Assembly: GCA_019454205.1 (NCBI GenBank)
Contig: CP075369.1
Span: 124,001 to 188,000, forward strand
Length of the DNA: 64,000 nucleotides
Origin: Xanthobacteraceae bacterium
GTDB taxonomy: Bacteria > Pseudomonadota > Alphaproteobacteria > Rhizobiales > Xanthobacteraceae
Direction: 5' to 3'
Made by a program: the position numbers and the translations under genes
The notes under the pieces: generated by a model
Databases searched by the model: none
Told to the model about the DNA's origin: nothing
The model's input: only the letters and a program-made list of their open reading frames with translations
Shown here: positions 15,530-23,700 of the stretch, in pieces
Numbering within the stretch: the first letter of the stretch is position 1
Layout: the number at the start of each line of letters is the position of its first letter

Positions 15530-17152
15530 GTGCAAGAAACGGGCATCCGGAACGGCGCTTTCGGCGCCGATAAATTCGGCTTTTCGGGTTTGAAACAGGT
15601 GAACTGGAATCTCCAGACACCGGCGCTTTACGAACACGCGCTGAAGCGTGGCGAAGCGGAGATCATGGACGGCGGCGCGCTGTGCGCGGAAACCGGTCAT
15701 CACACCGGCCGCTCGCCGAAAGACAAACATACGGTCGTCGACGAACTCACCGAAAAAACCGTCTGGTGGGACAACAATAGGAAAGTCTCGAAAGAGCACT
15801 TCGACAACCTCCTCAACGACTTCATCGAACACGCCAAAGGTAAGGAACTCTTCGCGCAGGATCTCTACGGCGGCGCTCATCCGCAGTACCGCATCAAGAC
15901 CCGCGTCTATACCGAGCTTGCCTGGCACTCTCATTTCATTCGCACGCTGCTGATCCGGCCCGAAATCGCCGAACTCGAAAGCTTCGTGCCCGAACTCACC
16001 ATTCTCGATTTCCCCTCGTTCAAGCCCGACGCGAAGCGCCATGGCGGCCGCGAAGGCTCCGACACGATGGTCGCGATCGACTTCACCCGTAAAATCGTCC
16101 TGATCTGCGGTTCGTCCTACGCGGGCGAAATGAAGAAGTCGGTGTTCACGACGCTGAACTTCTACCTGCCGCGGCAGGGCGTGATGCCGATGCACTGCTC
16201 GGCCAACGTCTCGAACGACGGCAAGGAAAGCGCGCTGTTCTTCGGTCTCTCCGGCACCGGCAAGACCACGCTCTCGGCCGACCCGAACCGCACGCTGATC
16301 GGCGACGACGAAACCGGTTGGGGTCCGGACGGCATCTTCAATTTCGAAGGCGGCTGCTACGCGAAGTGCGTGAACCTCAGCCACGAAAACGAGCCGATGA
16401 TCTGGGACGCGACCAACCGCTTCGGCGCGATCCTCGAAAACGTCGGTTACGACCCGTTCACGCGCGTTCCCGACTACACCGACATTTCCAAGACCGAGAA
16501 CACCCGCTCGGCCTATCCGCTCGACTTCATCGCGAATGCGTCGCGCACCGGCCGTGCCGCGCATCCGAAGAACATCATCATGTTGACGGCGGACGCCTAT
16601 GGCGTGATGCCGCCGATCGCCAAGCTCTCGTCCGAGCAGGCGATGTATCACTTCCTTTCCGGGTACACCGCGAAGGTTGCAGGCACCGAGAAGGGCCTCA
16701 CCGGCGTCGAGCCGGAGTTCTCGACCTGCTTCGGCTCGCCGTTCCTGCCGCTGCATCCGTCGGAATATGCCAAGCTGCTCAAGGAATACATCGCCAAGCA
16801 CAACGTCGATTGCTGGCTGGTGAACTCCGGTTGGACCGGCGGCAAGTACGGCGTCGGCCGCCGCATGCCGATCAAGGCGACCCGTGCGCTGGTCACTGCC
16901 GCGCTGAACGGCTCTCTGAAGAACGCGGACTTCCACACCGATCCGTATTTCGGCTTCTCCGTGCCGAACTCGGTGCCGGGCGTCGAGCCGCATCTGCTCT
17001 ATCCGTCGAAGACCTGGGCTAACAAGGCCGAGTTCGACGAGACCGCGCGCAGCCTCGTCGGCATGTTCCAGAAGAACTTCCAGAAATTCGAGGCGCATGT
17101 GGACGCGAACGTGCGCGAGGCAGCGCCTGCCGTCCGCCTCGCGGCGGAATAA
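15530..17152 (+). CDS. pckA: phosphoenolpyruvate carboxykinase (ATP)
   Basis: A 540-residue ATP-dependent PEP carboxykinase, the first committed step of gluconeogenesis from C4 acids (oxaloacetate + ATP to PEP + CO2 + ADP). The N-terminal RSPKDKHTVVDE, the P-loop GLSGTGKTTLSADP (about residues 240-253) and the IGDDETGWG metal site are all present, and the length is normal. GTG 15530 is chosen because GGGAGGAAG lies a few bases upstream and the length then fits the family; the frame stays open above. Divergent from chvI, and probably regulated by carbon source and ChvI. Confidence 0.97.
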   Translation: MQETGIRNGAFGADKFGFSGLKQVNWNLQTPALYEHALKRGEAEIMDGGALCAETGHHTGRSPKDKHTVVDELTEKTVWWDNNRKVSKEHFDNLLNDFIEHAKGKELFAQDLYGGAHPQYRIKTRVYTELAWHSHFIRTLLIRPEIAELESFVPELTILDFPSFKPDAKRHGGREGSDTMVAIDFTRKIVLICGSSYAGEMKKSVFTTLNFYLPRQGVMPMHCSANVSNDGKESALFFGLSGTGKTTLSADPNRTLIGDDETGWGPDGIFNFEGGCYAKCVNLSHENEPMIWDATNRFGAILENVGYDPFTRVPDYTDISKTENTRSAYPLDFIANASRTGRAAHPKNIIMLTADAYGVMPPIAKLSSEQAMYHFLSGYTAKVAGTEKGLTGVEPEFSTCFGSPFLPLHPSEYAKLLKEYIAKHNVDCWLVNSGWTGGKYGVGRRMPIKATRALVTAALNGSLKNADFHTDPYFGFSVPNSVPGVEPHLLYPSKTWANKAEFDETARSLVGMFQKNFQKFEAHVDANVREAAPAVRLAAE

Positions 17153-17164
17153 GCGAAACAGCGA

Positions 17165-18007
17165 TTAGCGCTGCTTGACTTGCGGCTGCGGGTTGGTCCC
17201 CGCAGTCGGCACGTTCTTTTGTTGCTGTTCGGGCGCCACGATCTTTTCCAGCGCTTCCGGCGAAGTGGGCCGCGCGATGATCGTCATCGTGCGCGGCGCG
17301 TGCGGATTGTTTTGCAGAATGCGGATCGCGGCGAGTTGCTTGACCAGCGCCGGAGAAAGTCCGCGTGCCTGCCGGAACGGCGTGAAGTGCACTTCCTTGT
17401 TCCTGGAAATATCGCCCTGATAGACCGCGATGCCCTGCGGGCGGACCACGATGTCGCCCGGACGCAAGGTCGGGTCGTTCTCAAGGTCGACCGACACCAC
17501 CCCGAACGGATCGCGCCCGTTGCAGGTGCAGCCCGGTACGATGCGCGTGCGATACGCCAGCGCATTCGGCAACGACATATATTTCTGGCCATCGGTGGCG
17601 ACGGCGTTCTCGATTCCCGCGCCTGAGAAAATCTTGGTCGCCGCGGCGGGACACATGGCGTTGCAGATCTGGGAATACTGCACGTCGTTCCGCTGTCCGC
17701 GATTCACGGGGAAGAATTTCCCGTCGCAGGTGCGCACGCAATAATTGCCGAACGTGGATTTGTTCTTTTCCTCGTCCTCGCGATCGGCGTCGCGATTGCG
17801 GAACAGGCCGAAGAAATCGGAAAACGGGTTGCTGTAGCGCTCCTGCCGCGCGAACGGCGGTGGCGGCGCGTCCCGCGGGCCGCCGCGGATTGTGTAGAAG
17901 GTCTGGCCGGAAGCGGTTTCGGGGAGGGCGATTGCGCCCGGCGCCAGCGCGAACGCAACGAGCAGGGCCGCTCGCGTCCACGAATACGCCAATCTACCGA
18001 TTGCCAC
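17165..18007 (-). CDS. DUF2865 secreted protein
   Basis: A 280-residue exported protein with a hydrophobic signal segment near residues 10-33 (RAALLVAFALAPGAIA and then a likely cleavage after TASGQ). The mature part has a cysteine-bearing YCVRTCDGKFFPVN block and a CNAMCPAAATKIFSG block, the two cysteine pairs that mark DUF2865, followed by VPGCTCNGRDPFG. The C-terminus is Gln/Pro rich. GTG 18007 is preferred over the ATG at 18094 because GGGAG lies seven bases before it and the signal peptide then starts correctly. DUF2865 is a Rhizobiales-enriched family without known function, probably periplasmic. Confidence 0.8.
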   Translation of the reverse strand: MAIGRLAYSWTRAALLVAFALAPGAIALPETASGQTFYTIRGGPRDAPPPPFARQERYSNPFSDFFGLFRNRDADREDEEKNKSTFGNYCVRTCDGKFFPVNRGQRNDVQYSQICNAMCPAAATKIFSGAGIENAVATDGQKYMSLPNALAYRTRIVPGCTCNGRDPFGVVSVDLENDPTLRPGDIVVRPQGIAVYQGDISRNKEVHFTPFRQARGLSPALVKQLAAIRILQNNPHAPRTMTIIARPTSPEALEKIVAPEQQQKNVPTAGTNPQPQVKQR

Positions 18008-18131
18008 TGCCTGCTCCCTGCACGGCTGCTCGCCGGTTCTTATAAAACGCGGCGCAGCCTGATTTATAACACCGGTGCAACGTTTTGGTTGCACCGCCTA
18101 TAAAACGCAGCTTCGTTCTTTTGGCTAGGCT

Positions 18132-18719
18132 TTAGCGGTTCAAGAATTCGTTTGCGGTAAATAGTGCGCGAAACGGCAGTTTTGCCCCCTGAAACGTCTC
18201 GGTTGCACCCTCCTGCCGGTCCACGATGGAGAGCACGAGGGTCACCGTGGCTCCGGAATCCACGGCGGCCTGGGCGGCTTTCAGGGCGGATTCGCCGGTC
18301 GTGGTTACGTCTTCGATAATGGCCACGCGCTTGCCGGCGAGGCTTTCGCCCTTCACCAGCCCCTCGACCAGCAATTTTGCGCCGTGTTCCTTCGGCTTCT
18401 TGCGGACGAAGAAATTCGGGAGCGGCTTGCCGGAAATCCAGCTTAATGCCGCGACCGCGCCGGAGATCGGCACCGCGCCCATTTCCAGTCCGCCGATCGC
18501 GTCGATCTTCTCGGCGGCCAGCGCGTCGAGCGCGAGTTGCGCGAGCAGCGCCGCGCCTTCGGGGTCGAGCATGGTCGGCTTCATGTTGAAATAGAAGTCA
18601 CTCTTGCGGCCGGAAGCGAGGGTGATCTCGCCGCGCCCGAAAGAGCGCGCGGTGATGATCTCCTGCAGCCGCGCGCGGGCGGTTTTGGAATCGGGAAGCG
18701 TAATGGCGGGCTGTTGCAT
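18132..18719 (-). CDS. pyrE: orotate phosphoribosyltransferase
   Basis: A 195-residue type I phosphoribosyltransferase that makes orotidine 5'-phosphate in pyrimidine synthesis. It has the FYFNMKPTMLDPEG substrate segment near residue 42, the flexible-loop KKPKEHG (about residues 106-112) and the PRPP-binding motif VAIIEDVTTTGESALKAA (about residues 131-148). Length is normal for the bacterial enzyme. It is flanked by same-strand genes but separated from them by more than 80 bases, so it is probably its own unit. Confidence 0.95.
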   Translation of the reverse strand: MQQPAITLPDSKTARARLQEIITARSFGRGEITLASGRKSDFYFNMKPTMLDPEGAALLAQLALDALAAEKIDAIGGLEMGAVPISGAVAALSWISGKPLPNFFVRKKPKEHGAKLLVEGLVKGESLAGKRVAIIEDVTTTGESALKAAQAAVDSGATVTLVLSIVDRQEGATETFQGAKLPFRALFTANEFLNR

Positions 18720-18805
18720 CGGGAATTGCTATCACCAGCGGCGGGCAGCGCCAACGCCGGACCTGCTTTCATCAACAAGGCTGCGAAGCGTGGAGTACCG
18801 AAAGC

Positions 18806-19435
18806 CTAGCGCTTTGTCGTGAGCAGGAACCAGATCGCAACCCCGACCAGAATCAACGCCAGTCCGCGGCGCACCGGCACGCGCCAGCGCGGGTCGTCGA
18901 GAAATCTGTAAAGCCGTCCCGCGAGCAGGACGACGGCGATGTGCGTGAACGTCGCGACCGAAACGAAGACCGCGGACAGCAGTGCCGTCTGCACGAAGAC
19001 GGACGCGGCGCCCGGCACGATGAAGCCGGGCAGCACGCTGACGTAGAAGATCGCGGCCTTTGGGTTAAGCAGGTTGGTGATCAGCCCGCGCCGGAAAGAC
19101 TCGTGCATCCGTTCGTCGCGCTCCGCTTTCGTGTCGCCGTCCGGCTCGTCGTGCCAGCTCTCCCATGCGAGCCAGAGGAAATAGAATACGCCCGCCCAGC
19201 GCAGCACCTGATACAGCAGCGGAGATTCGTTGATCAGCGTGGCAACACCGAGCGCAGCGGCAATGCCGTAGATCGAAAGCCCCAGCGCAATGCCCGCGAC
19301 CGCAGCGAAACCCGCCCGCATGCCGTGGTTCAGCGTAAGTGCCGCGAGGTAGGTCTGGTTCGGTCCCGGAATCAGCTCGATGATGAGCGACGCGAGTGCG
19401 AACGCCCAGAGGGAAGATAGCAGCGCTTCGTTCAT
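18806..19435 (-). CDS. LysE/RhtB-family amino acid exporter
   Basis: A 209-residue membrane protein with about six hydrophobic helices. The family opening is visible as IIELIPGPNQTYLAALTL (a variant of the PGP motif of LysE/RhtB), followed by GFAAVAGIALGLSIYGI and the NLLNPKAAIFYVSVLPGFI segment characteristic of this family. It should export an amino acid or derivative across the inner membrane. It is 18 bases downstream of polA on the same strand. The substrate is not predictable. Confidence 0.9.
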   Translation of the reverse strand: MNEALLSSLWAFALASLIIELIPGPNQTYLAALTLNHGMRAGFAAVAGIALGLSIYGIAAALGVATLINESPLLYQVLRWAGVFYFLWLAWESWHDEPDGDTKAERDERMHESFRRGLITNLLNPKAAIFYVSVLPGFIVPGAASVFVQTALLSAVFVSVATFTHIAVVLLAGRLYRFLDDPRWRVPVRRGLALILVGVAIWFLLTTKR

Positions 19436-19453
19436 AACAACGCTATAGCAAGT

Positions 19454-22411
19454 CTAGTGCGCTTCTTCCCAGTTGCTTGCCGCGCGCGCGTCCACCAACA
19501 GCGGAATCGACAGCGCGACCGCCGGCAGCGGCGCTTCTTCCATGATCTTGGTCACGACCGGCAGCGTCTTCTTCACGTCCTTCTCGGCGACCTCGAAGAT
19601 CAGTTCGTCGTGGACCTGCAAGAGCATCTTCGCATCGACTTTGGCGCGCGATAGCGCGCCGTCCATGCGCACCATCGCGCGGCGGATGATGTCGGCGGCA
19701 GTGCCTTGCAGCCGCGCGTTGATCGCCGCGCGCTCGTTGAAGCCGCGCACCGAAGGGTTCTGATCCTTGATGCCCGGATAGTGGACCTTTCGCCCGAACA
19801 GCGTCGTCACATAGCCGTTCTCGCGCGCGAATTTCTTGGTCTCTTCCATGTAGTCCTGGATGCCGGGGAAGCGCTCGAAATATTTCTTGATGTAGGCGCC
19901 CGCTTCCTCGCGGCCGATGCCGAGCTGGTTCGCAAGCCCGAACGCGGAAATGCCGTAGATGATGCCGAAGTTGATCGCTTTCGCGCGGCGGCGCACTTCG
20001 CCGGGCATGTCCTTCACCGGCACGCCGAACATTTCGGACGCGGTCATGGCGTGAATGTCGAGGCCGTCCCGGAACGCTTTCTTCAGTTGCGGTACGTCGC
20101 CGATTTCCGCGAGCAGGCGCAGCTCGATCTGCGAGTAGTCGGCGGAGACGAGCTGGTTTCCTTTCTCCGCGACGAAGGCCTTGCGGATCTTGCGCCCTTC
20201 CTCGGTGCGCACGGGAATATTTTGCAGGTTCGGATCGGAGGAGGCGAGGCGGCCGGTCGGCGTCGCCGCGAGCGCATAAGAGGTATGAACGCGCCGCGTT
20301 TCCGGGTTCACGAATTCCGGCAGCGCATCGGTGTAGGTCGATTTCAGCTTGGAAAGCTGCCGCCATTCGAGAATCTTCTTCGGCAGTTCGTGGCCTTCTT
20401 CCGCAAGGTCTTCGAGCACCTTCGCGCTGGTGGACCACGCGCCGGTCGCGGTCTTGGTGCCGCCGGGAAGTTTCATCTTGCCGAACAGGATGTCGCCGAG
20501 TTGCTTCGGGCTGCCGGGGTTGAATTCCTCGCCCGCGATTTTCGAGATTTCGTTCTCCAGCCGCGCGGTCGCCTGCGCGAAATCGCCGGAAAGGCGCGAG
20601 AGCAACTGCCGGTCGATGGCGATGCCGCGCTTCTCCATGTCGGCCAGCACCTGCACCAGCGGGCGCTCCAGCGTCTCGTAGACGTTGGTCATGCTTTCCG
20701 CGGTGAGCCGCGCTTTCAGGTAAAGCCATAGCCGCAGCGTCACGTCGGCGTCCTCTGCCGCATAGGCGGTGGCCTTGTCGATGGGGACGCGGTTGAAGCT
20801 GATCGCGCTTTTGCCCTTGCCCGCGACTTCTTCGAACGCGATCGGCTTGTGGCCGAGAAATTTGAGCGAGAGATTGTCCATGCCGTGCCCGCCGCCGGAG
20901 CGGCCGGCATCCAGCGCGTAGGAGATCAGCATCGTATCGTCGTACGGCGTAATGCGGATGTTCTGCCGCGACAGCACCAGCGAGTCGTACTTCAGGTTCT
21001 GTCCAATCTTGAGGACGGTCTTGTCCTCCAGCAGCTTCTTCAGCTTTGCGCAGGTTTCCGCGAGTGGAAGCTGGCCTGGCAGCAATCCGTCGTCGAACAG
21101 GCCTTCGCCTCCGCCGCTATGGCCGAGCGGAATGTAGCAGGCCTCGCCCGGCGTGACGGAAAGCGACACGCCGCAAAGGTCGGCCTGCATCGCATCGAGC
21201 GAGGTGGTCTCGGTATCCACCGCGACATAACCCGCCTCGTAGGCGCGCGCGATCCAGGTATCGAGTTGCGCGGACGTGGTGACGGTTTCGTATTTCTTGT
21301 GGTCGAACGGGATTTTTCTCAGCGCAGCTTCGCGCTGTGCGAACAGCGCGCGCGGCGTGAGTTCGCCGCTTTGCGCTGCTGTTTTCTTGCCGCCGGAAGG
21401 GGCCGCTTCTTTTTGCGCGTTTGTGCTCGTTGCAATAGCGGCGCCTGCCGAAAGTTTAGGATCGGCTTCCACCGTATTGGGGTCGATGCCAGCGGCTTTC
21501 GCGACACTCTCCGTCAGCCTAGTGAATTCCATCGCCTTGAGAAACGCGACGACCTTCGCCGGGTCGCCGCCATCGAAGCCAAGCTGTTCGAGCGGAATTT
21601 TCAACGGCGCGTGGTCGTCGAGCAGCACCAGCTTCTTGGAGATACGCGCAAGCTCTGCGTTGTCGATCAGGGTCTGGCGGCGCTTGTCCTGTTTGATCTT
21701 CTCGGCGTTCTTCAAAAGCGTTTCGAGATCGCCGTATTCCTGGATGAGAAGCGCCGCGGTCTTGATGCCGATGCCCGGCACGCCCGGCACGTTGTCGGTC
21801 GCGTCGCCGCAGAGCGCCTGCACGTCCGGTACGCGCGCCGGCTCGACGCCGAATTTCTCCTCGACTTCCTTCTCGCCGATCTTGCGCTCGTTGCCCGGCA
21901 TCGGGTCGTACATGGTGACGCCCTTGCGGACGAGCTGCATCAAATCCTTGTCGCCCGCGATGATGAGGACTTCCGCGCCTTTCTCGCGCGCCTCGCGCGA
22001 ATAGGCGGCGATCAGGTCGTCTGCCTCGTATCCCTTTTCCTCGATGGGCTTGAGGCCGAAAGCTTTCACCGCGTCGCGCATCAGCGGAAATTGCGGGATC
22101 AGGTCTTCCGGCGGGTCTTCGCGGTTCGCTTTATATTCGGGGTAGATTTCGTTGCGGAAACCTTCGCCCGAAGCATCGAACACGCAGCCGACATGCGTCG
22201 GCTTCTTGCCGTCGATGCCCTCGCGCATCAGCTTCCACATCATCGACGAGAACGTCATGATCGCGCCGACCGGCAATCCGTCCGAGCGCGTGAACGCTTT
22301 GCCGCGCGACTGCGCAGCCTTGAACATCGCAAAATAGGCGCGGAAGATGAAAGACGAACCGTCGATCAGAAAAACGCGGTCGCCCTTCTTGAGAGGACGG
22401 ATTTCGGACAT
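19454..22411 (-). CDS. polA: DNA polymerase I
   Basis: A 985-residue PolA with all three domains. Residues 1-300 are the 5'-3' flap nuclease (LIDGSSFIFRAYFAM, DDLIAAYSREA, LCGDATDNVPGVPGIG). Residues about 365-560 are the 3'-5' proofreading domain, and its metal ligands are kept (VDTETTSLDA, NLKYD, YAAEDADV), unlike many PolA proteins that have lost it. The polymerase domain shows motif A VSADYSQIELRLLAEI, motif B RRAKAINFGIIYGISAFGLA and motif C LLQVHDELIFEV. It works in repair and Okazaki fragment maturation. A LysE-type gene follows closely. Confidence 0.98.
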   Translation of the reverse strand: MSEIRPLKKGDRVFLIDGSSFIFRAYFAMFKAAQSRGKAFTRSDGLPVGAIMTFSSMMWKLMREGIDGKKPTHVGCVFDASGEGFRNEIYPEYKANREDPPEDLIPQFPLMRDAVKAFGLKPIEEKGYEADDLIAAYSREAREKGAEVLIIAGDKDLMQLVRKGVTMYDPMPGNERKIGEKEVEEKFGVEPARVPDVQALCGDATDNVPGVPGIGIKTAALLIQEYGDLETLLKNAEKIKQDKRRQTLIDNAELARISKKLVLLDDHAPLKIPLEQLGFDGGDPAKVVAFLKAMEFTRLTESVAKAAGIDPNTVEADPKLSAGAAIATSTNAQKEAAPSGGKKTAAQSGELTPRALFAQREAALRKIPFDHKKYETVTTSAQLDTWIARAYEAGYVAVDTETTSLDAMQADLCGVSLSVTPGEACYIPLGHSGGGEGLFDDGLLPGQLPLAETCAKLKKLLEDKTVLKIGQNLKYDSLVLSRQNIRITPYDDTMLISYALDAGRSGGGHGMDNLSLKFLGHKPIAFEEVAGKGKSAISFNRVPIDKATAYAAEDADVTLRLWLYLKARLTAESMTNVYETLERPLVQVLADMEKRGIAIDRQLLSRLSGDFAQATARLENEISKIAGEEFNPGSPKQLGDILFGKMKLPGGTKTATGAWSTSAKVLEDLAEEGHELPKKILEWRQLSKLKSTYTDALPEFVNPETRRVHTSYALAATPTGRLASSDPNLQNIPVRTEEGRKIRKAFVAEKGNQLVSADYSQIELRLLAEIGDVPQLKKAFRDGLDIHAMTASEMFGVPVKDMPGEVRRRAKAINFGIIYGISAFGLANQLGIGREEAGAYIKKYFERFPGIQDYMEETKKFARENGYVTTLFGRKVHYPGIKDQNPSVRGFNERAAINARLQGTAADIIRRAMVRMDGALSRAKVDAKMLLQVHDELIFEVAEKDVKKTLPVVTKIMEEAPLPAVALSIPLLVDARAASNWEEAH

Positions 22412-22508
22412 GGAACCTCGCGAGAGCGGCCACGATGCCGAAGCGAGGCGGGCACGGCAAGCGCAACCGCCCCCTTAGATGGGGACAGTTCGCCCAGCTG
22501 AAAAGGGC

Positions 22509-23546
22509 TTATTCTGCGGGCTGCAACCGCGCCTTCCGCGTGCCGCCGATATGGAACGCGGCAGGGCGCACGAACAGGAAATCGAGTTTCGTTCCGCGGA
22601 TGAGCGCGTGGAAGACGAGCGGCACGACGACGCCCATCGCAGTCACGAGTAATGCGACAGTGCCGAGGTCGGGGACAATGCCGGTCTTGAGTAGCACCGT
22701 TCGCGTCGCCGCCATCGGCAGGAAGAACGCGAGATAGACCACGATGGAGTTTTCGCCCGCGTAGCGCAGCACGGAGAGCCAGTTCACTTTCGCGAGCAGT
22801 GCAGCCATCGTAACGATTGCGCCGGCGCCGAGAAAGCCGAGGATCAGCGAGACGAAGGGCAGATCGCCATAGCCCGCGAACACCAGCACGCCGTTCATCG
22901 TGCCCCATGCCGCGAGCGAAGCCAGCGCGACCGCAGGATTGTCCTGCACGCCGCGCGCGAACGAGAAGACGTGTGAAGCGAGCCAGTAGCCCGCGAAGAA
23001 ATAGACGAAGCGTCCCGCGAATTCGTCGATCATGATCCAGCCGGTATGGATCGGCGCGATTTCGAGTGCGGCGGCAATGGCGAAGATCGCGACCGGCGGC
23101 ACGCGCCGGGTCAGCTTCGTCACCACGAAAAACACCGGCAGGATATAGATGAACCACAGCGTGCCGAACGGCTCGGCGAAAGCGAGCGCATATTGCTGCG
23201 CGACATGCGCGACGCCGCCCTGCGCAAGAAAGCCCGGCGCCTTGAATGCGAACTGGATCGTCACCCAGAGCAGGTAGAAATAGAGAAAGTGCACGACCTT
23301 CTTGTCGAGGTAGTCGCGCCAGTTTCGGTCGATCACCCGCGCGAGGAACAGGCCGGAGATCAGGAAGAAGTCGGGCATGCGGAACGGCTTCGCGAAAGCG
23401 ACGAGGTAATGCATCCAGCTCTCGCGTCCGGCAGCGGCCTCGACGCCGAGCGTGGAGTGCATCATCACCACCATGACGATGCAGAAGCCCTTGGCGTAAT
23501 CGACCCAGTCGACCCGCGGCTTCTCGTATTTCGCGATCGCTTCCAT
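22509..23546 (-). CDS. acyltransferase 3 family membrane protein
   Basis: A 345-residue integral membrane protein with about ten helices, matching the acyltransferase-3 (OpgC/OafA/fucose 4-O-acetylase-like) family. It begins with WVDYAKGFCIVMVVMMHSTLG, where DYAKG and the following His match the family's catalytic first helix, and includes RMPDFFLISGLF. These enzymes transfer acyl groups, usually acetyl or succinyl, to surface or periplasmic glycans. ATG 23546 has GGAG seven bases upstream. It is divergent from hrpB. The acceptor is unknown. Confidence 0.88.
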   Translation of the reverse strand: MEAIAKYEKPRVDWVDYAKGFCIVMVVMMHSTLGVEAAAGRESWMHYLVAFAKPFRMPDFFLISGLFLARVIDRNWRDYLDKKVVHFLYFYLLWVTIQFAFKAPGFLAQGGVAHVAQQYALAFAEPFGTLWFIYILPVFFVVTKLTRRVPPVAIFAIAAALEIAPIHTGWIMIDEFAGRFVYFFAGYWLASHVFSFARGVQDNPAVALASLAAWGTMNGVLVFAGYGDLPFVSLILGFLGAGAIVTMAALLAKVNWLSVLRYAGENSIVVYLAFFLPMAATRTVLLKTGIVPDLGTVALLVTAMGVVVPLVFHALIRGTKLDFLFVRPAAFHIGGTRKARLQPAE

Positions 23547-23700
23547 ATGCTGTCTCCGCGCAAACGCGCGTACTGTGCCCGATCGGGACACTAGCCGCCG
23601 CCGCTTAACTTCTGGTGCAAGCAAAGGGCCGGATTTCGTGCTTTTGACCGCGCCCGGTCGAGCGGCTATTTCGCGAAGGATTTTAGCGAACGCATTAAGA

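Noticed and set aside
17140..17180. A terminator between pckA and the DUF2865 gene
   Set aside because: Only a five-base CAGCG/CGCTG pairing without a T-run is present, too weak to report.
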